From contig DAIOFH010000062.1 of the NCBI GenBank assembly GCA_036745875.1, positions 1 through 21,747 on the forward strand: a stretch of DNA of 21,747 nt, written 5' to 3'. Positions 7,666 through 14,638 of the stretch are shown in pieces; the first letter of the stretch is position 1; every line of letters begins with the position of its first letter. The notes under the pieces are model-generated. The model saw only the letters and a list, made by a program, of their open reading frames with translations. It was not told the DNA's origin and did not search any database. The translations under genes and the position numbers were made by a program. This DNA is from DAIOFH01 sp036745875 (GTDB lineage: Bacteria; Planctomycetota; SZUA-567).

Positions 7666-8370
7666 TTATAAGCCCCCGAATTTCCTCGTCCGCCTGGCGT
7701 ATTCGGCTACCGCCTGGTCGAAATCGCTTTCAGAAAAATCCGGCCAGCAGACGGCGGTGAAATAGAATTCCGAATAAGCGGACTGCCAGACGAGGAAGTT
7801 GGATATCCGCTCTTCGCCTGCGGTGCGCACCACAAGGTCCGGATCCGGGATCTCCCCGGTGTCCAGTTCCGCAGCCAGGCCGGCGGCGTCAAGGTCTGTT
7901 GCGGCCTTGCCGCTTGAGATAAGTCGTTCGCAGGCCTTCCGGGCGGCCCTGACGATTTCGTCCCTGCCGCCGTAGTTGATGGCGAGGGTCAAGGTCATGG
8001 ACTTGTTCCCCGACGTATCCTTCATGGCGTTGGCCAGCCCTTTTTGCAGGCTTCCTGACAGCGCCGTCATGTCGCCAATGACATGGAGGCGGATGTCGTT
8101 CTCCTGCAAGGTCGGCAGTTCCGACTTGATGAACCGAGCCAGAAGCTGCATCAGGGCGGCGACCTCGGTCTTGGGGCGGGCCCAGTTTTCGGTGGAAAAA
8201 GCGTACAGGGTCAGGTAGCGCAGGCCGCTTTTCCTGGCGTAGGTGGTGATGCGGCGAACCGCTTTCGCGCCTTCGCGGTGGCCTTCCACCCTGGTTAGGC
8301 CGCGTTCCGTGGCCCAGCGGCCGTTGCCGTCCATGATGAAGGCGATATGGTTTGGAAATTTGTCAGTCAT
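7666..8370 (-). CDS. uppS: undecaprenyl diphosphate synthase (cis-prenyltransferase)
   Basis: Extends farnesyl diphosphate with isopentenyl diphosphate to make undecaprenyl diphosphate, the lipid carrier for peptidoglycan and other surface polymers. The 234-residue product has the standard length. All family regions are present: IMDGNGRWA with catalytic D14, the LTLYAFSTENWARP motif, INYGGRDEI, and the C-terminal DPDLVVRTAGEERISNFL followed by WQSAYSEFYFT and WPDF. The ATG at 8370 lies three bases after the upstream gene's TAA (8374-8376). Its own ribosome binding site is weak, so coupling to the upstream gene is likely. cdsA follows. Confidence 0.95.
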   Translation of the reverse strand: MTDKFPNHIAFIMDGNGRWATERGLTRVEGHREGAKAVRRITTYARKSGLRYLTLYAFSTENWARPKTEVAALMQLLARFIKSELPTLQENDIRLHVIGDMTALSGSLQKGLANAMKDTSGNKSMTLTLAINYGGRDEIVRAARKACERLISSGKAATDLDAAGLAAELDTGEIPDPDLVVRTAGEERISNFLVWQSAYSEFYFTAVCWPDFSESDFDQAVAEYARRTRKFGGL

Positions 8371-8373
8371 TGA

Positions 8374-9225
8374 TTAGCCGCGATATCCCGGAGGCCAGTA
8401 CATTTCGGTCCAGACCCAGATGCCCATGATGATGAACACGATCCCGAGGGCAAGTTTTGTCCAGGCCACGTTTTTCTTGAAAAAATCCGCCAGCTGCTGG
8501 CTGGTCACGCCAAGAAGGACCAGGGCGAAAACAATCAGGAGCGGCAGGATAAACAGCAGGTTGTACCAGGCCAGGAGCATGAACGACTGCCAGGGACTTG
8601 CCTCCGCGATGATGAGGATCGTTGGCAGATACACCTGTCCCGTACAGGCTGCTTCCAAAAACGAAACGCTGACGCCGGCGATGAAGACGCCTACGACCAG
8701 CCATTTGGCGCGTATGCCTTTCGCCATGGCGACATTCATGCGTTTTTTGAACGCCTTCGGGAGTCGCATGACCATCTCTTCCGCAGCCGAGCCGGTGAAA
8801 AGCTTGTACGCATCCCACAGGCAAAATAGGCCGCAGACGACGCAGATAAGGAATGCCGCGTAATACACCAGGTCGGCTGCGAACAGGTACCAGCCGCCCC
8901 GGGCGTTTATGGCCGCGATGACTTTGTAGAGAAACAGGCCAATGGCGAAATAGGTCAGGTACACGGAGACGGTGAAGGAAAGGCAGACGGCGATGATTTC
9001 CCGCTTGGTCCGTTTCGCCGACGACATCATCGCCACGAGGATGATGATGGTGGCGAAGGCGCATGGGTTGACGGAATCGGCGAGGGCCGCCGCCGAGATG
9101 GTGCCGAAGCGAAGTTCGTTCTGCGCCCGCTGTTTGGCGCGTCCGGAGCGGGAGGGGGCAGGTTGTTCGGCTTGTTGTTCCGAATCAGCCGGCGGCGTCG
9201 ACGCCAGGGCTTCGTGTGCGAAAAA
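8374..9225 (-). CDS. CcdA/DsbD-like transmembrane thiol-disulfide transporter domain (no start of its own)
   Basis: About 280 residues including a hydrophobic domain of the CcdA/DsbD family, which passes reducing equivalents across the inner membrane to periplasmic thiol proteins. The two expected membrane cysteines are visible: one in LADSVNPCAFATI (around 9061-9063), the other in LEAACTGQVYLP. A GTG at 9036 is the first ordinary start codon in frame, but starting there would remove the essential NPC segment. The frame stays open back to a stop at 9289-9291 with no ATG, GTG or TTG. The sequence before the membrane domain is a Ser/Pro/Gln-rich linker (residues such as STPPADSEQQAEQ). This looks like the second half of a gene whose first half is the thioredoxin-like frame at 9185-9709. 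The start given here is the point where the frames would join. Confidence 0.75.
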   Translation of the reverse strand, partial: FFAHEALASTPPADSEQQAEQPAPSRSGRAKQRAQNELRFGTISAAALADSVNPCAFATIIILVAMMSSAKRTKREIIAVCLSFTVSVYLTYFAIGLFLYKVIAAINARGGWYLFAADLVYYAAFLICVVCGLFCLWDAYKLFTGSAAEEMVMRLPKAFKKRMNVAMAKGIRAKWLVVGVFIAGVSVSFLEAACTGQVYLPTILIIAEASPWQSFMLLAWYNLLFILPLLIVFALVLLGVTSQQLADFFKKNVAWTKLALGIVFIIMGIWVWTEMYWPPGYRG

Positions 9226-9709
9226 ATCCCGCCGGGCGTGAGGAGCCGAGCGTATTGCCTCCTTTCGCCATTTTGTCGATGAAGTCGGCTAGCATCTTGT
9301 CGACGTTGCCGGCGATGTCGTCCTCTTCCATCAGAATCTGCATGGGGACGAATATTTCCTTACCGTTTTCGACCTCCTTGACGCCGACGACGACGGTGAG
9401 AAGGGTCGATACGTCTTCCGGAACGCCGAGTTCATCAAGCATGGTGAAGAGGTTGTCCATATAGTCGAGGCCATTCTTGGGATCGGCGATGTTGAATCGC
9501 TCGGAAGTGATTTGGCCTTTGAATTTTTCCTCGGCTTCGGATACCGCCTGGTTGGTCTTGGTGCACAGGCGGCAGCTGGGATTGTAAAAGTAAACCATAT
9601 GCAATTGCGGAGTTGTATTTTCCGCAGCGTCTATCGGATAATTTGCGCACAAAAAGGTGCAGAGCGCTGCCAGTAATATTGCCTTGACGTGCAGGTGTTT
9701 TTCGCGCAT
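9185..9709 (-). CDS. secreted thioredoxin-like domain protein (probable N-terminal half of a Trx-CcdA fusion)
   Basis: A 174-residue product with a signal peptide: MREKHLHVK, a hydrophobic core to about residue 22, and likely cleavage near ANYPIDAAE. A short thioredoxin-like domain follows, with the redox motif C46-R-L-C49 in FYNPSCRLC. It would act outside the inner membrane as a thiol-disulfide partner. The ATG at 9709 has AAGGAAAG upstream. The last 14 residues (after GFF) are arginine- and glycine-rich and look like out-of-frame translation. Removing one T from a six-T run (9221-9226) would read directly into the CcdA-like membrane domain. It is the first gene of the minus-strand operon and diverges from a small secreted CxC protein at 9788. 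Confidence 0.75.
   Translation of the reverse strand: MREKHLHVKAILLAALCTFLCANYPIDAAENTTPQLHMVYFYNPSCRLCTKTNQAVSEAEEKFKGQITSERFNIADPKNGLDYMDNLFTMLDELGVPEDVSTLLTVVVGVKEVENGKEIFVPMQILMEEDDIAGNVDKMLADFIDKMAKGGNTLGSSRPAGFFRTRSPGVDAAG
9221..9226 (-). other. T6 homopolymer at the Trx/CcdA frame junction
   Basis: On the coding (minus) strand the junction reads GGATTTTTTCGCACACG. With six T's the thioredoxin frame runs GGA-TTT-TTT-CGC and stops at 9185. With five T's it reads GGA-TTT-TTC-GCA and continues unbroken into the linker and the CcdA-like domain. The site could be a sequencing or assembly error, a real disabling frameshift, or a slippage site. Confidence 0.65.
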
Positions 9710-9787
9710 ATTTCTCTTTCCTTAATCTTGGGTGACGGGTAGTTCCCTCATATTCCCTATTTTTACCTAGAAGCGGAAGGGAATGCA

Positions 9788-10240
9788 ATGCGAATAACAA
9801 TTTTCTCGCTCATTCTTGCATTATCATGCATTTCTTTTCAGTCATTTGCCGGCGAGGGCGCGGCTTCCCCGGAAGAGGGGGTGACATCCGTTCCGGGATT
9901 GGACTTCGGCGATTTCGAGGTGAAGGGGTTCAAAGTCGTACCGGTGACGGATATGACCCTGTCCAGGAGCGACGCGGATTACGCGGCTCCGATGCTGTTC
10001 GAAATACTGCGCCCCGGAATGGGCGCTTTCTCGGTGGGACGCATACTGTCGTCCTGCACCTGCCTGGCGATCCGGACCTTGAAGAAGGATTTCGGCCAGG
10101 GGGAAAGGGCCTTTATCGAACTGCGAAACGTCAGGCCGACATCGGAGGAAGGCGCGACCTACGCCTTTTTCGTTCAACTGTCGTCGCCGGAAAAACTGTC
10201 CGTCCGTTGCGATGTTTTCGTAAAGAGCGAGAGAAGATAG
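9788..10240 (+). CDS. small secreted protein with CxC motif, DUF1573-like
   Basis: A 150-residue protein with a clear signal peptide (MRITIFSLILALSC, cleavage near SFA-GEG at residue 21). The mature part includes ILSSC90TC92LAIRT, followed by GQGERAFIELRNVRPT. That order (cysteine pair, then a 'G-x-x-a-x-i-x-l' strand) resembles DUF1573 domains, which carry CGCT-type motifs. The match is from pattern memory only. The ATG at 9788 is preceded by GGAAGGGA. It is divergent from the thioredoxin/CcdA gene, 78 bp away, so a role as a periplasmic thiol protein in the same redox pathway is plausible but unproven. It may simply be a hypothetical exported protein. Confidence 0.6.
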   Translation: MRITIFSLILALSCISFQSFAGEGAASPEEGVTSVPGLDFGDFEVKGFKVVPVTDMTLSRSDADYAAPMLFEILRPGMGAFSVGRILSSCTCLAIRTLKKDFGQGERAFIELRNVRPTSEEGATYAFFVQLSSPEKLSVRCDVFVKSERR

Positions 10241-10307
10241 GGATTTTCCCGTGTTCCCGGTGTAGCGACGAAAACTTGCTCGCGGGAGTAAATCGGAACC
10301 GCCTCCG

Positions 10308-11726
10308 TCAAAACTGCCCCGCCGCCGGCGTGAGCAAAACTTCGAGAGCCTGTTGTTTTGCCGGGCGGTTTTTCCATTCTTCAAGGGTGAGCCTGGCGGC
10401 ATGGTCAAGGTCGATTTCGAATTGGTTGTGCGCATCATCAGCCAGGCGGGAATCGCTGACGACGACGTTGGCTTCGTAGTTGAGGAAATAGGAGCGGCCG
10501 TCCATATTGGCGCTTCCCACCACCAGCCACTTGCCGTCCACCGCCATGGTCTTGGCATGTAGGATTTCATGCGGCCACTCATAGATTTCCACGCCCGCCT
10601 CCAGTAACCCGCCATAAGATTTCATGCCGATTTCCCTGACGCCGGCGATGTCGGTGACGCCCGGAAGGAGGAGTCGGATGCGCACGCCTCTTGCCGCGGC
10701 TTCAACCAATGCAAGCTTCAAGGCGCGATGCGGGACAAAATACGCGCACGCCACGTCTATCCGTTCGCGAGCGCCGTGGATGCCGAGGAGGGAGAGGTCA
10801 TAAGTGGAACTACTCGCCTTGTCCGGGGCCGAGGCGACGATTCTCGCCGTAACATCCGGATGGAGCCGGTCCGATTTGGCGACCGCTTCAGGGATTGGCG
10901 CAGGATCGCCGCAGGGTGTCGGGACGAAAAGCGGCTGGTTGAGGAAATGCTGTTTGAAATCCATGAGTGGGGCTTCGAGAACGTGTTTTATCGGATTAAG
11001 GCTGGCGATGGGGAGGTTTTTGCCGACGAAGCCGCGCCCGCCCTGTTCCCATGTTTCCGCAAAAACGCTCTCGGCGTTCAGGGCGGCGGGGCCGGATACG
11101 AGGATCGAAGTGTCGCGCCAGCCCGTTGTGCCGTCCCCTGTTTGCTCGTCAGAGACATTGATTCCGCCGAGGACGGCGTGGGCGCCGTCAACGACGAGAA
11201 TCTTTCGGTGGTCCCGGTTGTTGAAGCGGAAAATCGTCCAGGAAAACAACAGGGGATTGAAGATCCGCGCCTGGATGCCGCGATTGGAAAGTTCGTTCAA
11301 CTGGGCTATGGTGCCGCGTTTGAAGCCGGCCGCATCGACAAGTGTGCGGACTTCCACCCCGCGCGCCGCGGCGTCCTCGAGCGCTGCGAAAAAGGTGTTT
11401 GTCGTTTCGTCGTCCTCGATTATGTATGTTTCGAAACTTATGCGGTGTTTGGCAGTGCGGATGAGTTCGAGCATTGCCGGATAGGCTTCGTCGCCGTTTT
11501 GCATCAGGACGGCGGTATTGTCGGAACTGGTGCGGCTGTGCGTGTACCTGTCCAACGCCTGTTCGAAGGCGTCGGTGCCGACCGGTTCTGACGGATACTC
11601 GTAATCGATCATGGACCGCCACACCTGTTGTCCACGGAGTGGAAACGCGGTACAGCCCGAAACAAGAAAACCTGTCATGAGGAGGGCGGAAAGTACGGCG
11701 ATCCGAAGGCGGTTCTTCTTAGGCAA
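10308..11726 (-). CDS. phospholipase D-family lipoprotein (cardiolipin synthase-like)
   Basis: A 472-residue member of the PLD superfamily with both HxKxxxxD catalytic motifs: H173-R-K175 to D180 (NRDHRKILVVDG) and H390-A-K392 to D397 (LHAKTMAVDGK), followed by GSANMDGRS. Two HKD motifs and the overall length match cardiolipin synthases, which transfer phosphatidyl groups between phosphatidylglycerols. Unlike the usual membrane-spanning ClsA, the N-terminus is a lipoprotein signal: MPKKNRLR, a hydrophobic core, and lipobox LVSGC with C25. The enzyme is thus probably anchored outside the inner membrane. The start is TTG at 11726, overlapping the end of ribE by eight bases; the next in-frame ATG would destroy the signal peptide. 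Nuclease or other phosphodiesterase activity is the alternative. Confidence 0.85.
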   Translation of the reverse strand: MPKKNRLRIAVLSALLMTGFLVSGCTAFPLRGQQVWRSMIDYEYPSEPVGTDAFEQALDRYTHSRTSSDNTAVLMQNGDEAYPAMLELIRTAKHRISFETYIIEDDETTNTFFAALEDAAARGVEVRTLVDAAGFKRGTIAQLNELSNRGIQARIFNPLLFSWTIFRFNNRDHRKILVVDGAHAVLGGINVSDEQTGDGTTGWRDTSILVSGPAALNAESVFAETWEQGGRGFVGKNLPIASLNPIKHVLEAPLMDFKQHFLNQPLFVPTPCGDPAPIPEAVAKSDRLHPDVTARIVASAPDKASSSTYDLSLLGIHGARERIDVACAYFVPHRALKLALVEAAARGVRIRLLLPGVTDIAGVREIGMKSYGGLLEAGVEIYEWPHEILHAKTMAVDGKWLVVGSANMDGRSYFLNYEANVVVSDSRLADDAHNQFEIDLDHAARLTLEEWKNRPAKQQALEVLLTPAAGQF

Positions 11727-12360
11727 ATCCGTTTTCTTTCAGGAGATCCAGCGTCAGTCCCTCTTGTGGTCCGTACTGCATGATCCGTGCCGCGTAACGG
11801 GCCAAGACATCGACTTCGAGATTGACAGGGTCGCCGATGCGCCGGAGCGACAGGGTGCTGTTGTCCCAACTGTGGGGAATGATGGAAATGGTGAACCAGT
11901 CAGGCCCTGCTGCGGCGACGGTCAGTGATATTCCGTCCACGGCGATCGATCCCTTTTCCGCGACAAGGTGGCGGATTTCCGTCGGCAGGGATATTTTTAT
12001 CACCCGGTTGTATTGGCTGTCCGCATGGACGGAGAGAACTTTCCCCATCGCGTCGACGTGGCCCTGGACGATATGGCCGTCCAGCGCATCGCCGATCTTG
12101 ATCGCCGGTTCGAGGTTGACTTTGTCGTTGTTTTTCAAAAGGGCGAGGTTCGAGCGGGAAACCGTTTCCTGTATGGCGTCGAAGGAGGCATCTTTACCGT
12201 CGAGTTGGGCTATGGTCAGGCAGACTCCGTTTATGGCGATGGACTGGCCGATTGTCGGCGAGCCGGACAATCCGGAAATATCGATTTGAAAACGACGCCC
12301 TGTTCCGACGCTTTTTGCATCGCGTACCGTGCCAAGCGCCTGTATCAATCCGGTAAACAT
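11719..12360 (-). CDS. ribE: riboflavin synthase alpha chain
   Basis: Final step of riboflavin synthesis: dismutation of two 6,7-dimethyl-8-ribityllumazine molecules. The 213-residue protein has the characteristic MFTGLIQ start and two lumazine-binding repeats. The first carries INGVCLT with the conserved cysteine, the second carries VDGISLT. GHIVQGHVD marks the domain boundary near residue 100. The ATG at 12360 has GGAG at 12371-12368 on the minus strand. The downstream PLD-type lipoprotein gene overlaps its stop codon, so the two are co-transcribed and coupled. It is about 5.5 kb from ribD on the same strand; no ribBA or ribH is seen. The symbol follows the riboflavin synthase convention; ribC is used in some organisms. 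Confidence 0.95.
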   Translation of the reverse strand: MFTGLIQALGTVRDAKSVGTGRRFQIDISGLSGSPTIGQSIAINGVCLTIAQLDGKDASFDAIQETVSRSNLALLKNNDKVNLEPAIKIGDALDGHIVQGHVDAMGKVLSVHADSQYNRVIKISLPTEIRHLVAEKGSIAVDGISLTVAAAGPDWFTISIIPHSWDNSTLSLRRIGDPVNLEVDVLARYAARIMQYGPQEGLTLDLLKENGFA

Positions 12361-12402
12361 GTAAGGTCTCCATTTGTGGAAAGAAGATGGAATTATCCTT
12401 AC
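12361..12402 (-). promoter_or_regulatory. leader hairpin covering the ribE ribosome binding site
   Basis: In the ribE mRNA, GTAAGG (minus strand 12402-12397) can pair with CCTTAC (12366-12361), which directly abuts the ATG. Inside, CCAT pairs with ATGG. Part of the GGAG ribosome binding site lies within the inner stem. This could reduce or control translation. The conserved blocks of an FMN riboswitch are absent. Confidence 0.35.
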
Positions 12403-12409
12403 TATTTAA

Positions 12410-12436
12410 AGTATAATAAGTAAAAATACCAGTCAA
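12410..12436 (-). promoter_or_regulatory. possible sigma70-type promoter for ribE
   Basis: On the minus strand TTGACT (12436-12431) is followed after 15 bases by TATACT (12415-12410). Both hexamers are close to consensus, but the spacer is shorter than the usual 16-18, so the call is weak. Confidence 0.35.
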
Positions 12437-12484
12437 AAACCCGGCCGGGACGAAGCTGCTGGAACGAGTTGCCTGAAAACAACC

Positions 12485-12513
12485 TTGACAAGGATTGGCG
12501 GTAACACTAAAAT
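12485..12513 (+). promoter_or_regulatory. strong sigma70-type promoter
   Basis: TTGACA (12485-12490) is a perfect -35 box. After 17 bases comes TAAAAT (12508-12513), a near-consensus -10 box. The start would be near 12520, giving a 5' leader of about 77 bases for the membrane protein gene at 12597. Confidence 0.7.
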
Positions 12514-12536
12514 TTTTACTTTTGTGTTCTCCTGCA

Positions 12537-12553
12537 CCTGGCGTTCAGCCAGG
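12537..12553 (+). promoter_or_regulatory. 5' leader hairpin
   Basis: CCTGGC (12537-12542), loop GTTCA, GCCAGG (12548-12553) form a perfect 6-bp stem in the leader downstream of the 12485 promoter. No T-run follows, so it is not a terminator. It may stabilise the mRNA; no known riboswitch is recognised. Confidence 0.4.
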
Positions 12554-12596
12554 CGCTGGCATATTATAACGCGTAGCCATGACGGGATAGGCTCAA

Positions 12597-13616
12597 ATGG
12601 CCAAAGAAGGCAAAAAACTTGAGCTGTACGAGATATTGGCTGCGAAAAGAGCCAAGGGCAAAATGCCGCAGCTGTTTGAACAGAAACAGCCGCAAGAGCA
12701 GCAGGAGCCGGAACTTCCCGAACTGCCCAGTACGCTGCGCTCCATAGATCCAACTCCTCCGCCACCTCCGCCTATTCCGGCGGCGGCGGTGAAGCAGAAG
12801 GAAAAAGTCGTCATTGTCGACGACGCGGTTGATACGGGCGGCTCCGGCGGTGAATATTCCGGATACTCGACGCCGGCCAAGGCCAGCCCGTACATCGAAA
12901 GGTCCGCGCCGTCCCATGACCGGGACGATGAACCGGTTCACCCGCAGCGGAGCTACACTGCCGCGGCGGCTTCGGTGTCCGCCATCTCCGGCTCCAGGGC
13001 GGGGAGCAGGGAAAAAATTCCGGGCGTGGCGACCGCACCCGTGTCGGCGCCGCCGGCCGAACCAAAGGTCAGGAAACCGAGGGAAGTCAATATCGCCCTG
13101 GACTCGGCCTTTATTATTTTTATTATTATTGTCGCGCTTGTCGGCAGTTCGTATTTTCTTGGCTACAAGCGCGGTCAGGAAGAACGCCCCGCCGGTCCGA
13201 TCGGCCTCGGGGATATAGAAAACGCCTCCGCCGACCATGTGAACCTGAGGCATCTGTCTCCGGCGTCGCGGGCGACGGTGCTTCCCCCGGATCAGGATTA
13301 TACGCTGGTCCTTCGGACAGAGCCGGCGACGGAAGACCTTCCGGAACGGCTTGAATACGAGCTGGCGGAAGCCATTGCCAAGGGAAGTCAGCAATTCGGT
13401 TCTCCGGTGCAGGGTTTTATATTTTTAAACAGCACCGGAAACGACGCGCGGTTCGTTCTTGCCGTTGGCTTGGCCCGGACCCCGAACGACGCCGACTTGA
13501 ACCGGTTGATGCAAATATACAATTCGATGGAAGGGATTACCCTTTCCCGAGAATCCAGACCGTATATCGGTTGCCAGATAGCGCCGATACGCGAACTGGG
13601 ACGTTTGGTGGAGTAA
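12597..13616 (+). CDS. proline-rich single-pass membrane protein with SPOR-like C-terminal domain
   Basis: A 339-residue protein I do not recognise by name. Residues 1-60 are charged, then Glu/Gln/Pro-rich (QPQEQQEPELPELP), ending in a run of prolines at 53-59. Residues 60-165 are low-complexity Ala/Ser/Pro/Gly with many charges and look disordered. One hydrophobic segment spans about 170-189 (IIFIIIVALVGSSYFLG) and is followed by KRGQ. The C-terminal 110 residues have a beta-alpha-beta-beta-alpha pattern (DYTLVLRT, LEYELAEAIAKG, GFIFLN, ARFVLAVGLA, LNRLMQIY) resembling a divergent SPOR peptidoglycan-binding domain. By this topology the N-terminus is cytoplasmic and the C-terminus periplasmic. 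The ATG at 12597 has only a weak ribosome binding site (GGGATAGG). Confidence 0.7.
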   Translation: MAKEGKKLELYEILAAKRAKGKMPQLFEQKQPQEQQEPELPELPSTLRSIDPTPPPPPPIPAAAVKQKEKVVIVDDAVDTGGSGGEYSGYSTPAKASPYIERSAPSHDRDDEPVHPQRSYTAAAASVSAISGSRAGSREKIPGVATAPVSAPPAEPKVRKPREVNIALDSAFIIFIIIVALVGSSYFLGYKRGQEERPAGPIGLGDIENASADHVNLRHLSPASRATVLPPDQDYTLVLRTEPATEDLPERLEYELAEAIAKGSQQFGSPVQGFIFLNSTGNDARFVLAVGLARTPNDADLNRLMQIYNSMEGITLSRESRPYIGCQIAPIRELGRLVE

Positions 13617-13687
13617 TTGGTGTTTTTGCGTTGCAAAATATGGTCTTCGGTGTCCATGAAGACAAAGCTTTGGGGCAGAGAGAGCGG

Positions 13688-14560
13688 ATGAAGCCTATTC
13701 CAGATTGTGTTCCTGATGCGTTGCGGAAGATTATTGCCGCCGCCAGGGCTGTTTCCGACGACGATTTTATCCACCGGAAGGTGCTTTTGAAGGTGATGTC
13801 GGAGCTTGCGGACGACGGGGATTTCGGCAACAACCCCGCCGACCTCTATCTGACCTGCTGGGAGACGGCCTGCCGTTCCCTCGGCGTCAAGGACCCGTAC
13901 GAAAAGGAAAAAGCCAGGGGCAACAAAACCGCCCTCGGCATCTTGAAAACCCTTTCCGAACGCGCCTCGTGGTCCGGGGACCTCCTCAAGGCGTCGCTGC
14001 AAATTTCATTCGCCGGTGCGATGATGCACTTTAGCGGCCTTGGACGTTCGGAGATCGAGGAGAAGATCGGTTACTATTATAATTCACGACCCGTCCTGGA
14101 CGAGTCCGCGAGGCTGATCAGCGAGATCGGCAAGGCCGGGACCATAATGATCGTCACCGACCGGGCAGGTGAGATCGCGATGGACCGCCCGCTCGCCGAG
14201 GTGCTGGTGGAACGGGGCAAAAAAGTGTATCTGGCGGTGACCGCCAAGCCTGTATTCAGCATGGCGACGGAAAAAGACGCTGAAACGGCGGGCTACACCG
14301 ATAATATCGAGGTCATCAATCCCGGCACCACCATGTACGGTTTGGTGCAGGAAAGGACTTCGAGCGCATTCCGCGAGCATCTTGAGGAATGCGACCTGAT
14401 AATTGCGAAGGGCGACACGCATTTTTACACCATGTCGCCGCAGGACGATGTTTTCTTCATTCTCAGGGCCTCCAGCAATGCGACGGCGAAACGTCTGGGG
14501 ATCTCCCTCGGTGACGGCGCGATCGTCTCCGGCATGGATGAAAAACATGTCTGGCGCTGA
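13688..14560 (+). CDS. DUF89 (ARMT1-like) family protein with altered metal-site motifs
   Basis: A 290-residue protein resembling DUF89, the metal-dependent damage-control phosphatase family. The N-terminus MKPIPDCVPDAL resembles the family's 'IPxECIPC' start. Residues 158-166 read DRAGEIAMD, where the family has DNAGExxxD. AKPVFSMATEKDA (187-199) corresponds to the usual KPxxNDATxxDA. IAKGDTHFYTM (239-249) corresponds to SKGxxNxET. The aspartate and glutamate of the first motif are kept, but Asn is Arg, and the Asn-Asp pair of the second motif is Ser-Met. Catalysis by the usual metal site is therefore doubtful. The start at 13688 is chosen because it matches the family N-terminus and has GAGAGAG upstream. 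Longer in-frame starts (13571, 13640) run into the upstream gene or lack a binding site. A 6-bp hairpin (13643-13663) lies before it. Confidence 0.65.
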   Translation: MKPIPDCVPDALRKIIAAARAVSDDDFIHRKVLLKVMSELADDGDFGNNPADLYLTCWETACRSLGVKDPYEKEKARGNKTALGILKTLSERASWSGDLLKASLQISFAGAMMHFSGLGRSEIEEKIGYYYNSRPVLDESARLISEIGKAGTIMIVTDRAGEIAMDRPLAEVLVERGKKVYLAVTAKPVFSMATEKDAETAGYTDNIEVINPGTTMYGLVQERTSSAFREHLEECDLIIAKGDTHFYTMSPQDDVFFILRASSNATAKRLGISLGDGAIVSGMDEKHVWR

Positions 14561-14596
14561 AATGAAAATTGACGATTGTCAATTCGTTCTTTTGTT

Positions 14597-14621
14597 GCCG
14601 TTGTAACGGCGTTGTTTTTTT
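14597..14621 (+). terminator. intrinsic terminator or attenuator before the small basic protein gene
   Basis: GCCGTT (14597-14602), GT, AACGGC (14605-14610) form a short GC-rich stem followed by GTTG and a run of seven T's (14615-14621). It lies only 17 bases upstream of the next gene's GTG, with that gene's AGGAG in between. It therefore either ends the DUF89-like transcript or attenuates the small basic protein gene. Confidence 0.6.
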
Positions 14622-14638
14622 GATTAGGAGAAACACCT

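Noticed and set aside
8374..9036. Starting the CcdA-like gene at GTG 9036
   Set aside because: This would remove the NPC motif and first membrane helix encoded at about 9040-9110, which the family needs.
12361..12436. FMN riboswitch upstream of ribE
   Set aside because: The conserved FMN aptamer blocks are not present, and the leader is too short for the full aptamer.
13571..13687. Longer N-terminus for the DUF89-like protein (TTG 13571 or ATG 13640)
   Set aside because: The extra residues overlap the upstream gene or lack a ribosome binding site and do not resemble the family N-terminus.
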